DNA from: Lachnospiraceae bacterium
GTDB taxonomy: Bacteria; Bacillota; Clostridia; Lachnospirales; Lachnospiraceae
Assembly: GCA_017441825.1 (NCBI GenBank)
Contig: JAFRVD010000031.1
Location: 1 to 50,495, forward strand
Reading direction: 5' to 3'
Length of the DNA stretch: 50,495 nucleotides
Shown here: in pieces, positions 24,494-32,667 of the stretch
How the letters are laid out: every line of letters starts with the position of its first letter
How positions within the stretch are numbered: the first letter of the stretch is position 1
The notes under the pieces: model-generated
What the model was told of the DNA's origin: nothing
The model's database searches: none
Seen by the model: the letters and a program-made list of their open reading frames with translations, nothing else
Made by a program: the position numbers and the translations under genes

Positions 24494-25570
24494 ATGAGGT
24501 TTATCCACGCCGCCAATCTGAAGCTGGGAACCGGCTCGGACCCGTCCCGGGAATGGACCGGGAATCGCGAGGAAGAGCTGTGGGAAGACGTAGAGAAGCT
24601 TGCGGACGCCGTGAGGAACCTTTCGGCAGACGCTTTGTTTCTCACGGGGAACGTGTTCGACCACGTACCTTCCCGTGAGGAGCTTGACCGTCTTGACAGC
24701 CTGTTTTTAAGGCTCAGTGCCCGCGTCTTTATTGTGCCGGGAGAGCTGGACGCCGATGAACGCACGGAACGCGTGAGGCACTTCCCCTGGAGGAGCCGTA
24801 CGAAGGTCTTTGCCGGCGACGCCGTGGACCGCGTATACGTCCCCGGCTGGGAGGCGGAGATCACCGGGGTGGGCTACACCAAAAAGAATTACAGCATCGT
24901 TTCCTGGGGCAGGATCGAGCCCGGGGTACGCGGCGCAATGCAGATCCTGCTGCTGCCGTTCCTGGGCAGCACCTATACGGCGATGCTTCTCCCGGAGGAT
25001 CCCGGGAAGCTGCCGTATGATTACATCGGCACCGGACAGAGCGGCGCCGTGAAGGGTCTTCCCGGCTACCCGGTCTACGGGCCCGGCTGCTTTGAGCCGG
25101 AAGGCTTTTCCGGGCAGAAGAACCACGGCTTCCTTCTCTGCGAGCTCAAAAAAGATGATGAAGGAAAGACGTCCCTGAACGTCCGTATGATCCGGAACGC
25201 GAAGCGCGAATACCGGACGTTAAAGCTCCTCCTCACGTGGGAGCAGACCTTCCCGGAGGTCCGGGACAAGGTCTCGGAAGCCATAGAGGAGCTTGGCGCC
25301 GATAACGTCTACAGGATCGTTTTTTCCGGGCCTGTTCCGCCGGCCTTGTTTTACAGAAAAGAAGAGCTCCTTACGCTCGGCAACGTGACGGAGGTCATTG
25401 ACCGGACCACGGAAGAGGAGCTTTTTCAGCACGTTCGGGAGTACGGTCCCACGGATCTCACGGGACGGCTCCTTCTGAACTATCAGGAAGAAAACGGCGG
25501 GATGACCGAAAAGGCCTTCCGCTATGCGCTTGACGCGCTTCTGAAGACCCCCCGCGAAAGCGGAAAATGA
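24494..25570 (+). CDS. SbcD/YhaO-like metallophosphoesterase homologue lacking catalytic residues
   Basis: A 358-residue protein whose fold pattern and gene partner match DNA repair exonuclease subunits of the SbcD/YhaO type. Each phosphodiesterase metal motif is altered. The usual D-x-H reads AANLKLG (Asn8, Lys10); the GD motif reads TGN (Asn53); the GNHD motif reads PGELD (82-86); and the late GHxH reads GQSG (181-184). It therefore probably cannot bind two Mn ions and is likely a structural or regulatory pseudo-enzyme. The frame is intact over its full length, so it is not a decayed gene. It is followed by a YhaN-like ATPase separated by a 21-bp hairpin. Alternative: a distant phosphoesterase with shifted ligands, which seems less likely. 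Confidence 0.72.
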   Translation: MRFIHAANLKLGTGSDPSREWTGNREEELWEDVEKLADAVRNLSADALFLTGNVFDHVPSREELDRLDSLFLRLSARVFIVPGELDADERTERVRHFPWRSRTKVFAGDAVDRVYVPGWEAEITGVGYTKKNYSIVSWGRIEPGVRGAMQILLLPFLGSTYTAMLLPEDPGKLPYDYIGTGQSGAVKGLPGYPVYGPGCFEPEGFSGQKNHGFLLCELKKDDEGKTSLNVRMIRNAKREYRTLKLLLTWEQTFPEVRDKVSEAIEELGADNVYRIVFSGPVPPALFYRKEELLTLGNVTEVIDRTTEEELFQHVREYGPTDLTGRLLLNYQEENGGMTEKAFRYALDALLKTPRESGK

Positions 25571-25591
25571 CCCGGAGGACCGGCCTCCGGG
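25571..25591 (+). other. Intercistronic hairpin between the SbcD-like and ATPase genes
   Basis: CCCGGAGG (25571-25578) pairs with CCTCCGGG (25584-25591) over an ACCGG loop, directly after the stop codon and 6 bases before the AAGGAG of the next gene. No T run follows, so mRNA processing, stability or ratio control is more likely than termination. Confidence 0.6.
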
Positions 25592-25610
25592 ATCAAAAAG
25601 GAGAGTGAAC

Positions 25611-27278
25611 ATGGAGATTCTTGGGCTGAATATCGCCGCATTCGGGAAGCTTCTCAACAAGGAGATCCCGCTACGTCCCGGGACAAATGTGATCACCGGG
25701 GATAATGAGTCCGGGAAGACGACCATTGCGGTCTTCCTGAAAAGCATGCTGTATGGCATGGACGACACGGACAGCGCTTACGAGCGCTATTACCCGTTGG
25801 GCTTCCAGGGCGTGTACGGCGGCAGTATGACGGTCCTTTCAAAGGATACGGTCTATGAGATCCGGCGGAGCTTTTTAAAGAGCAATCCGGACTTAAAGAT
25901 CATCCGGACGGAGGACGGGGAAGAGATCGAAGATACGGAAGCGTGGTTCGCGGAGCACCGCGGAGAGCTCACTCGTGCAGAATATGAAGCCTCCGGGTAC
26001 ATAGCCCAGAACGCGCTCACAAAAGATGCGCAGAGCCTCGAAGAAAAGGGGATGCTCACGGAAGCCGAAAAGAAGGAAGCGGAGAACCGGAGCCGCTGTC
26101 TTTCCGCACTTTCGGAGCTCACCGGAAAGAAGAGGGCGCTTAAGGAGAAGATCGACGACACCCTGAACGACCGCTCGGGAGAAGTCTTCCGGGGGATCGA
26201 AGAAAAGGAGCTTTCCATCAAGGAGCTTACGGCAGAGGAAGCGGCGGTCTCTGAAGACCTCGAAGCCCGCAGGTCCTCTCTGGAGCAGGATATAAAGACC
26301 ATAGATGACGCGAATGCGCGGAGGACAACGGCTCTTCACGGCGCGATGCTTGAGAAGAAGGAACAGCTGTCCGAATATACCGAATTCAACGAAAAAGCAC
26401 TCAAAAAGACCACCACGCCGGGCATCATCCTGATGGCGGCAGGCTTCATTATGGCGGCGGTCTCTGCCTTCCTTTTAAGCAGCTACAAGATGGAGGGCAA
26501 GTGGCAGTACATTACGATCATCTGCTTCCTGATCGCCGGAGGGCTTTCCGCGGCAGGCATCATCATGACAGTGGTCCGCGTCAACCGGAAGAACATCGCG
26601 CTCGGAAGGCAATCCGCGGAACGGGAGTACCGTGAAGACGCGGAGAAGGCGGAAGCAGACTACCAGTATTTTGTTGATCACATGGACGAGGTCGGCGAAA
26701 AGGTGAAGGACCGCACGGCACGCGAGCAGGCGGTGCACGACCTGGAAGCGAAAGCCGCGGAGCTTCATGAGAAGCTTTCGGCGGAGACCTCGGAACGCGA
26801 CCGTCTACGGGTCCGGGAGCAGGAATTCCGGGCGCTTCTTGAAAAGCAGGAAGCGACGCTTAAAGAAATCACGGACGTAGACGAGGCCATTGCCTCCGTG
26901 ACAAAGCTCGGCCGGCTGGATCCTTTGGGAAACAATAAGAGCTTCAGCGAGCTCGCCGGAGAATGGCTTGGGAAGATCGCTCCGGGCCGCGACGACACGC
27001 TTCTGGTCTCAGAGGACGGTACGCTTTCCTACAGCGGCACAGACGCGAGCCTCCGGCCGTTCCGCATGAACAACAGCAGAGCGCAGGAGATCTCACTGAG
27101 CCTCCGCCTCGCGCTGTTCAGTTCGCTGGATCCGGAAGGCATCCTTCCCATGATCCTGGACGACACATTTACGGATTTTGACGCGAACCGCCTGGAGGAG
27201 CTCATGGAGCTCATAAAGGAAGATCCGAGACAGGTGATCGTCCTGACCTGCCACGCGCGGGAAAAGAACACTTATTGA
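25611..27278 (+). CDS. YhaN/SbcC-like membrane-anchored AAA/SMC-type ATPase
   Basis: A 555-residue ATPase. Walker A is GDNESGKTT (residues 30-38), typical of SbcC/RecF/YhaN proteins. Coiled-coil segments fill about 140-260 and 325-430. Two membrane helices sit between them (about 269-288 and 297-320). A short ABC-like signature region SRAQEISLSLRLAL (about 486-500) precedes Walker B MILDDTFTDFD (about 512-522). It is much shorter than YhaN of Bacillus (over 900 residues), with shortened coils. ATG 25611 is spaced 7 bases from AAGGAG; GTG 25605 is too close to it. It probably forms a complex with the preceding SbcD-like protein, tethered to the membrane. Confidence 0.8.
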   Translation: MEILGLNIAAFGKLLNKEIPLRPGTNVITGDNESGKTTIAVFLKSMLYGMDDTDSAYERYYPLGFQGVYGGSMTVLSKDTVYEIRRSFLKSNPDLKIIRTEDGEEIEDTEAWFAEHRGELTRAEYEASGYIAQNALTKDAQSLEEKGMLTEAEKKEAENRSRCLSALSELTGKKRALKEKIDDTLNDRSGEVFRGIEEKELSIKELTAEEAAVSEDLEARRSSLEQDIKTIDDANARRTTALHGAMLEKKEQLSEYTEFNEKALKKTTTPGIILMAAGFIMAAVSAFLLSSYKMEGKWQYITIICFLIAGGLSAAGIIMTVVRVNRKNIALGRQSAEREYREDAEKAEADYQYFVDHMDEVGEKVKDRTAREQAVHDLEAKAAELHEKLSAETSERDRLRVREQEFRALLEKQEATLKEITDVDEAIASVTKLGRLDPLGNNKSFSELAGEWLGKIAPGRDDTLLVSEDGTLSYSGTDASLRPFRMNNSRAQEISLSLRLALFSSLDPEGILPMILDDTFTDFDANRLEELMELIKEDPRQVIVLTCHAREKNTY

Positions 27279-27328
27279 TGGCTGTAAAGGCCGGCATATT
27301 GATTTAATAAACATACCGGGAGAAAAAA

Positions 27329-28972
27329 ATGATCAGTGCGAACGGCATTACCCTGAGACTGGGGAAGCGCGCCCTGTTTGAGGACGTTAATATCAAATTT
27401 ACGGAAGGGAACTGCTACGGGATCATCGGCGCGAACGGTGCCGGCAAGTCCACGTTCCTCCGGATCCTTTCAGGGCAGCTCGAGCCTACCAACGGCTCCG
27501 TCGTGATGACACCGGGGCAGCGGCTCTCCGTTCTGGAGCAGGATCAGAACAAATACGACGATGAAGTCGTCCTGGACGCAGTCATGCAGGGCAACGCCCG
27601 CCTTTTTGAGATCATGCGCGAAAAGGACGAGCTCTACGCGAAGGAGGATTTTTCCGACGAAGACGGCGTCCGGGCGGCGGAGCTTGAGACCGAGTTCGCG
27701 GAAATGAACGGCTGGGAGGCGGACGCCGATGCGGCTTCTCTCCTGAACGGCCTTGGCGTGGACGAGTCCCTGCACTATGCGAAGGTCCGCGACCTGAACG
27801 GCGCGGACAAGGTCAAGGTGCTCCTTGCGCGCGCCCTGTTCGGCAATCCGGACATCCTGCTCATGGATGAGCCCACGAACAACCTGGACCTTGCGGCCAT
27901 CAGCTGGCTGGAGGAGTGGCTCATCAACTTTGAAAATACAGTCATAGTGGTCTCTCACGACCGCTATTTCCTCAATAAGGTCTGCACGGCCATCGCCGAC
28001 GTGGACTACAGCAAGATCCAGCTGTACTCCGGCAACTACGACTTCTGGTACGAATCGTCCCAGCTGATGATCCGCCAGATGAAGGAAGAGAACCGGAAGA
28101 AGGAAGAAAAGATCAAAGAACTGCAGGAGTTCATCCAGCGGTTCTCCGCGAATGCCAGCAAATCCCGCCAGGCCACGTCCAGAAAGCGTGCGCTTGAAAA
28201 GATCGAGCTGAATGAGATGCGTCCGTCCTCCAGGAAATATCCGTACATCGACTTCCGGCCGGACCGTGAGATCGGAAACGACGTCCTCGAGGTGAGAAAC
28301 CTCTGTAAGACCGTGAACGGCGTGAAGGTGCTCGACGATATCAGCTTTACCCTGAACCGGAATGACAAGGTCGCGTTCGTGGGTTCGGACGAGCTTGCGA
28401 AGACCACTCTGTTCAAGATCCTGATGGGTGAGATGGAGCCGGATTCCGGCACCTACAAGTGGGGTGTGACCACCTCCCGCGCGTACTTCCCGAGGGACAA
28501 CGCGAAGGAATTCATGGACGACATCCGCATCTACGACTGGCTGATGCAGTATTCGCCCGTAAAGGACATCACCTACGTACGCGGTTTCTTAGGCAGAATG
28601 CTCTTTGCCGGCGAAGACGGAGAAAAGATCGTCCGGGTGCTCTCCGGCGGCGAGCGCGTGCGGTGCATCCTCTCCAAGATGATGATCTCCGGCGCGAACA
28701 TCCTGATCTTTGACGAGCCCACGAACCATCTGGATATGGAGTCCATCACCGCCCTGAACCAGGGCATGATCAAGTACCCCGGCGTGATCCTGTTCGCTTG
28801 CCGCGACCACCAGCTGGTGCAGACCACGGCCAACCGGATCATCGAATTCCTGCCGGGCGGCATGATCGATAAGATGACGACTTACGACGAATATCTCGCA
28901 AGCGATGAAATGGCTATGAAGCGTCAGGTCTATACGCTGTCTGACGCGGATATCGAGGAAGTGGAAGAGTGA
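27329..28972 (+). CDS. ABC-F family ATPase (YkpA/YbiT-like)
   Basis: Soluble tandem ATPase of the ABC-F group, whose members act on ribosomes; 547 residues with no membrane segment. Domain 1 has Walker A GANGAGKST (34-42) and Walker B DEPTNNLD (180-187), but the signature LSGGE is replaced by LNGAD (156-160). A charged linker follows (about 245-300). Domain 2 has GSDELAKTT (352-360), an unusual Walker A that I recall as typical of the YkpA subgroup, a normal LSGGE (438-442) and DEPTNHLD (462-469), with CRDH in place of the usual SHDH switch. The frame is intact. The TraX-like gene overlaps its stop. Confidence 0.88.
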   Translation: MISANGITLRLGKRALFEDVNIKFTEGNCYGIIGANGAGKSTFLRILSGQLEPTNGSVVMTPGQRLSVLEQDQNKYDDEVVLDAVMQGNARLFEIMREKDELYAKEDFSDEDGVRAAELETEFAEMNGWEADADAASLLNGLGVDESLHYAKVRDLNGADKVKVLLARALFGNPDILLMDEPTNNLDLAAISWLEEWLINFENTVIVVSHDRYFLNKVCTAIADVDYSKIQLYSGNYDFWYESSQLMIRQMKEENRKKEEKIKELQEFIQRFSANASKSRQATSRKRALEKIELNEMRPSSRKYPYIDFRPDREIGNDVLEVRNLCKTVNGVKVLDDISFTLNRNDKVAFVGSDELAKTTLFKILMGEMEPDSGTYKWGVTTSRAYFPRDNAKEFMDDIRIYDWLMQYSPVKDITYVRGFLGRMLFAGEDGEKIVRVLSGGERVRCILSKMMISGANILIFDEPTNHLDMESITALNQGMIKYPGVILFACRDHQLVQTTANRIIEFLPGGMIDKMTTYDEYLASDEMAMKRQVYTLSDADIEEVEE

Positions 28973-29727
28973 GTGCGTTTGTTCTTAAGCTGATCGCCGT
29001 GATCACCATGTTCATCGACCACCTGGGCGTTGCCCTCCGGCTTTCCGGGCTTCTCTCAGGCGCCGGTACGGTGTACAAGGTCATGCGGATCGTGGGGCGC
29101 ATCGCGTTCCCGATCTACGGGCTGATGGTGGCTGAAGGCGTGATCTATACCAGAAGCCGGCCGAGGTATTTCCTCCGGCTCCTTATGTTTGCCATTCTTT
29201 CCGAGCTCCCCTTCGACCTGGCCCTCCGCGGGCGTCTTGCCGTGTGGGATCACCAGAACGTCTACTTTACGCTGATGCTCGGAATGATCATCATGTCGGT
29301 CATCGCGTGGGGCAGCCGGCTGCCGGGATGGAAAAAGATCCCCGGCCTGGGCCTTGCGGCAGTCCTTGCGGCAGGCTTTGCCTATGCCTCCCGGAAGTGG
29401 CTGCACCTCGACTACCAGGCGGCAGGCATCGTCATGCTGACCGTGATCGGCATCCTGGTCATGCCGCTTGAAGAGCTTCGGAGCCGCATCCCGTGGGAAA
29501 ATTTCCTGCGGTGCTTCTTTGTGGCGGCGGCCGTCATCGCCATGACGCCGTTGACGTCAAGCTCCGAATATTACGCGCTGCTTGCCCTGATCCCGATCTA
29601 TTTCTACAACGGCAAAAAGGGCTATACGAGCGAAGTCATCAAATACGCGTTTTACGCTTTTTATCCCCTGCACCTATTGTTTCTGTGGCTCGCCTTCGTG
29701 CTGCCGAAGTTCGGGTTCAGGTTCTGA
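28969..29727 (+). CDS. TraX-like integral membrane protein
   Basis: A 252-residue protein with about seven to eight membrane helices. The opening LKLIAVITMFIDHLG and the later RIAFPIYGLMVAEG and RYFLRLLMFAILSELPFDLA match the TraX family, known from the F plasmid pilin acetylase but widespread on Firmicute chromosomes with no conjugation genes. The GTG start at 28969 overlaps the ABC-F stop (GTGA), and AGGAAG lies just upstream. The predicted role is acyl transfer to a protein or envelope substrate, which is inferred from the family only. Confidence 0.85.
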   Translation: MSAFVLKLIAVITMFIDHLGVALRLSGLLSGAGTVYKVMRIVGRIAFPIYGLMVAEGVIYTRSRPRYFLRLLMFAILSELPFDLALRGRLAVWDHQNVYFTLMLGMIIMSVIAWGSRLPGWKKIPGLGLAAVLAAGFAYASRKWLHLDYQAAGIVMLTVIGILVMPLEELRSRIPWENFLRCFFVAAAVIAMTPLTSSSEYYALLALIPIYFYNGKKGYTSEVIKYAFYAFYPLHLLFLWLAFVLPKFGFRF

Positions 29728-29751
29728 TCCAGAAGAAAAAGAGGTACCGTA

Positions 29752-30432
29752 ATGAAAAAACTGACGACCATCCTGCTTTGCGTTCTGCTTGCCGGCGCTT
29801 TCCTTCTTACGTCTGCCTGCAGGTCCCGCCTTGCGGAAGGGCTGGAGAACTACGAAAAGTCTCTCCCGAAGGAATTTGATCTTGAGGCGGCATATTCCGA
29901 GGCTCAGGGCTACCACTATCCGGGAACGGAGTGGGGCGATACCGTGGGCAGTCTCCAGAAATCCATCGGCGTGACGGTGTCCAAGATCGCCGGCTATGGC
30001 GAAAACAACGTGATCGTCTATGAAGCGGATTCTCTCCGGACACAGCTCCTCGGCAGGAATTCGGACGGCTCCAACATAGGCTGCGTGGGGGACGTGATCT
30101 ACATGATGTCCTTCGTGTTTGAATCGGAAAGCGCCTACACTTCCGTAATCGGGCAGGAAGAACTCCGCGACCAATACGTCGCGAAGATGACCGAGGCGTA
30201 CGGCGAGCCGACCGAGCACAAGGAGACGCAGAACGAGGTCTCCGAGGTCACGTATTATTACGAGACCTGGTACTGGGACGCGCAGACTCCGGACGGAAAG
30301 GACACGCAGATCCAGTTTGCCACGGCGTCCGCCGTTCCCGGCGGCGAGCCCTCGTACCTGACGCTCGGCGTGGTCTGGATCACGGACGAGGTCTTCAACC
30401 AGTCTGAGACGGAAAGCGGGGAAGGCGAATGA
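29752..30432 (+). CDS. Putative lipoprotein of unknown function
   Basis: A 226-residue exported protein. The N-terminus MKKLTTILLCVLLAGAFLL is a signal peptide, followed by TSAC, an acceptable lipobox with Cys at residue 23. The mature part is rich in Tyr, Glu and Thr (TYYYETWYWDAQTPDG) and has no known domain. It would sit on the outer face of the membrane. AGAGGTACCGTA precedes the start. Its stop overlaps the nth start by four bases (ATGA), so it is the leading gene of a tightly coupled string that continues to trmL. Confidence 0.72.
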   Translation: MKKLTTILLCVLLAGAFLLTSACRSRLAEGLENYEKSLPKEFDLEAAYSEAQGYHYPGTEWGDTVGSLQKSIGVTVSKIAGYGENNVIVYEADSLRTQLLGRNSDGSNIGCVGDVIYMMSFVFESESAYTSVIGQEELRDQYVAKMTEAYGEPTEHKETQNEVSEVTYYYETWYWDAQTPDGKDTQIQFATASAVPGGEPSYLTLGVVWITDEVFNQSETESGEGE

Positions 30433-31097
30433 CGGTGCGGCCGGATGAGGTGCGTGTCCGGGAAGTCTTAAGGCGCCTCGATGAAGCCTACGGGACCGAC
30501 GATATCATCTACCTGACCCATGAAAAGGACTGGCAGCTTCTTGTGGCGGTGATCCTTTCCGCGCAGTGTACGGACGCGCGCGTAAACATGGTCACACCGC
30601 ACCTCTTTGAGCGCTATGACACGCTTCAGAAGCTTGCGGATGCGGATATTCATGAGCTTGAGGAGGAGATCCGGTCCATCGGCTTCTACCATGCGAAGGC
30701 GAAGAACATTATTGGGACGTCAAAAAGGCTCATTGAAGTATACGGCGGACGGGTGCCGGATACGATGGAGGAGCTTCTGACGCTTCCGGGTGTGGGCCGG
30801 AAGACGGCGAACCTGATGCTCGGGAACATTTACCATACGCCCGGGATCGTGGTGGATACGCACGTCAAAAGGATCTCGAGGAAGCTCGGGTTTACGGAGG
30901 AGACGGACCCTGAGAAGGTGGAGTACGATCTCATGGACGTGCTCCCCACAGAGCACTGGATCCGCTACAACATGCAGATCATTACGCTGGGGCGGACCAT
31001 CTGTACGGCCAGAAAGCCGGACTGTACGGCATGCTTCCTTCGGGAGGTGTGTCCATCGGCGGAAAATACGGATAAAATGAAAAGGAGTGACACATGA
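30429..31097 (+). CDS. nth: Endonuclease III
   Basis: Base-excision repair glycosylase/AP lyase for oxidised pyrimidines. The 222-residue protein has LLTLPGVGRKTANLML (helix-hairpin-helix with the catalytic Lys at about residue 122) and VVDTHVKR with the catalytic Asp. The C-terminal iron-sulphur loop has the expected spacing C-x6-C-x2-C-x5-C (CTARKPDCTACFLREVC). All key residues are present. It overlaps the preceding lipoprotein gene and the following microprotein gene by four bases each. Confidence 0.96.
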   Translation: MTVRPDEVRVREVLRRLDEAYGTDDIIYLTHEKDWQLLVAVILSAQCTDARVNMVTPHLFERYDTLQKLADADIHELEEEIRSIGFYHAKAKNIIGTSKRLIEVYGGRVPDTMEELLTLPGVGRKTANLMLGNIYHTPGIVVDTHVKRISRKLGFTEETDPEKVEYDLMDVLPTEHWIRYNMQIITLGRTICTARKPDCTACFLREVCPSAENTDKMKRSDT

Positions 31098-31213
31098 TCC
31101 AGTTTCATGGAGAAGGCGGGAACAAGAATAAGAGGATCGTTGCGATCGTGATCATCATCATTGTGGCCGTCATGCTGGCGACCACCATCTGGGGCGCGTT
31201 TTCGGTCTTATGA
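31094..31213 (+). CDS. 39-residue single-pass membrane microprotein
   Basis: ATG 31094 overlaps the nth stop (ATGA), and its own stop TGA 31211-31213 overlaps the next start (ATG 31210), so it is locked in frame between two real genes. AAAAGGAG is spaced 6 bases from the start. The product begins MIQFHGEGGNKNKR, a polar and basic head, then a strongly hydrophobic segment from about residue 15 to 39 rich in Ile and Val, ending GAFSVL. Short single-helix proteins of this kind often regulate or stabilise membrane complexes. No family is known to me. Confidence 0.75.
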   Translation: MIQFHGEGGNKNKRIVAIVIIIIVAVMLATTIWGAFSVL

Positions 31214-32070
31214 GCACGGGGAGAGCGGTCTCTCTTACGGTATACGGCGGGCTTCTCAGGGAGGAGCTCGCCTTTTTCCGTGCGGTTGATTCCGCGCTTT
31301 CAAAAGGGCTGGTCCCGGAGCGTGCGGAGCTTTCAGCGGTCTATCCCAAGGGGACGCCCGAAGAGGCTGTGAAAGCGTCCCGGGAAGCCTTCGGGAGTGC
31401 CGCTCTGAGCGAAAATATAGCGGTTTCCGGCGAGTCTGTGAGCTTCTCTGAAAAACAGCACATATCTGCATTTACAGTGGCAATTTCGGGCCGTTTTGAG
31501 GGGACGTACGGGACGCCGGAGGCCCCGAAGGCACTCCCCGGGCAGGCGCTTCTTCTCACGCGCTTCCCCGGCGATACCGGTGCGATGCTTTTCCTTCAGG
31601 AAAGACGGGAATTCCTTTCCGGGATATTTTCTTCGTCATTCCTGAGGCCTGTTTCCGACAACCGGGAGCAGCTGTCTTCTTCAAAGGATGCAGCCATATT
31701 CCGGCGGCACGGCGCCGCCATGCAGGACGTTTCCGAGGGCGGGATCCTACGCGCGTTGTGGGAGTTTTCAAAAAACGCGGGCTGCGGTTTTTCCGTAGAC
31801 CTCACGGGCATCCCGATGCACCAGGAGACGATCGAGATCGCGGAGGCGCTGGGTCTTGACCCGTACGCACTGTACTCGTCGGGCTGCATGCTGGCGGCGG
31901 TCAGCGATGGAAACGCAGTCCTCCGGGAACTCCATGCATCCGGCATCCCGGCGGAAAGGATCGGCGTGATCCGCGGAGATAAAAAGAAACTCCTTCTTCA
32001 CGACGAAGAGGAGCGGCACCTGGACCGGCCGAAGCCGGACCCTGTATATATACTGGAGAATTTCGGATAA
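31210..32070 (+). CDS. PurM/AIR-synthase-related protein without the usual N-terminal domain motif
   Basis: A 286-residue protein. The C-terminal half carries AMQDVSEGGILRALWEFSKNAGCGFSVDL and IAEALGLDPYALYSSGCMLAAV, characteristic of the second domain of the AIR synthase-related / HypE-like superfamily. The N-terminal half lacks the GDDAA-type ATP and Mg loop I would expect, so ATP use is doubtful. The frame is complete, with a start coupled to the microprotein. Its stop TAA shares one base with the trmL start. The reaction is unknown; a maturation or ligand-binding role is possible. Confidence 0.65.
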   Translation: MSTGRAVSLTVYGGLLREELAFFRAVDSALSKGLVPERAELSAVYPKGTPEEAVKASREAFGSAALSENIAVSGESVSFSEKQHISAFTVAISGRFEGTYGTPEAPKALPGQALLLTRFPGDTGAMLFLQERREFLSGIFSSSFLRPVSDNREQLSSSKDAAIFRRHGAAMQDVSEGGILRALWEFSKNAGCGFSVDLTGIPMHQETIEIAEALGLDPYALYSSGCMLAAVSDGNAVLRELHASGIPAERIGVIRGDKKKLLLHDEEERHLDRPKPDPVYILENFG

Positions 32071-32564
32071 TGCATATCGTACTTCATGAGCCGGAGATCC
32101 CTTCGAACACCGGCAATATCGGCAGGACCTGCGTAGCCACGGGCACCGTGCTGCACCTCATCAAGCCCCTGGGCTTTTCGCTTTCCGAGAAGGCGCTCCG
32201 CCGGGCGGGGCTGGACTACTGGAAGGATCTGGACGTCCGTGTCTACGAAGACTACGAGGACTTTCTTGCAAAGAACCCGGGCGCGCACGTATTCTACGCG
32301 ACCACCAAGGCGCGCCGCACCTACGCCGACGTCACCTACGGCCCGGACGACTATATCATGTTCGGCAAGGAGACCGCCGGCATTCCGGAGGAGATCCTCA
32401 TAGACCACGAGCCGGATTGTATCCGCATCCCGATGAAGGACGACTACCGCTCCCTGAACCTTTCGAACGCTGCGGCCATCATCCTTTACGAAGCGCTCCG
32501 GCAGCAGGACTTCTGCGGCCTCACGCCGCACGGGGCGCTGCACAGGCTTAGCTGGCGGGAGTGA
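32070..32564 (+). CDS. trmL: tRNA (cytidine(34)-2'-O)-methyltransferase
   Basis: SPOUT-class enzyme that methylates the ribose of the wobble base in tRNA-Leu. The 164-residue protein has MHIVLHEPEIPSNTGNIGRTC at the N-terminus and the knot segments FGKETAGIP and IRIPM...RSLNLSNAAAIILYEALRQ, all typical. The start shares one base with the preceding stop. It is the last gene of the run from 27329 to 32564 in the plus direction and converges with prs. Confidence 0.93.
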   Translation: MHIVLHEPEIPSNTGNIGRTCVATGTVLHLIKPLGFSLSEKALRRAGLDYWKDLDVRVYEDYEDFLAKNPGAHVFYATTKARRTYADVTYGPDDYIMFGKETAGIPEEILIDHEPDCIRIPMKDDYRSLNLSNAAAIILYEALRQQDFCGLTPHGALHRLSWRE

Positions 32565-32614
32565 CGGTGGGCACAGGCCTGACGCAGCAGAGGCAGCTCA
32601 GACCGCAATACACA

Positions 32615-32646
32615 GAACAGGGGACCGCGAATGCGGTCCCCTGTTC
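32615..32646. terminator. Hairpin between convergent trmL and prs
   Basis: A perfect 14-bp stem GAACAGGGGACCGC (32615-32628) with 32633-32646, GAAT loop. No clear T run on either side; its place between convergent genes suggests a terminator for both. Confidence 0.6.
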
Positions 32647-32667
32647 GTATTCCGGCGCCGGCGGCGC

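Noticed and set aside
24494-25570. Active SbcD nuclease
   Set aside because: All four visible metal-binding motifs are altered, so an active nuclease call is not supported.
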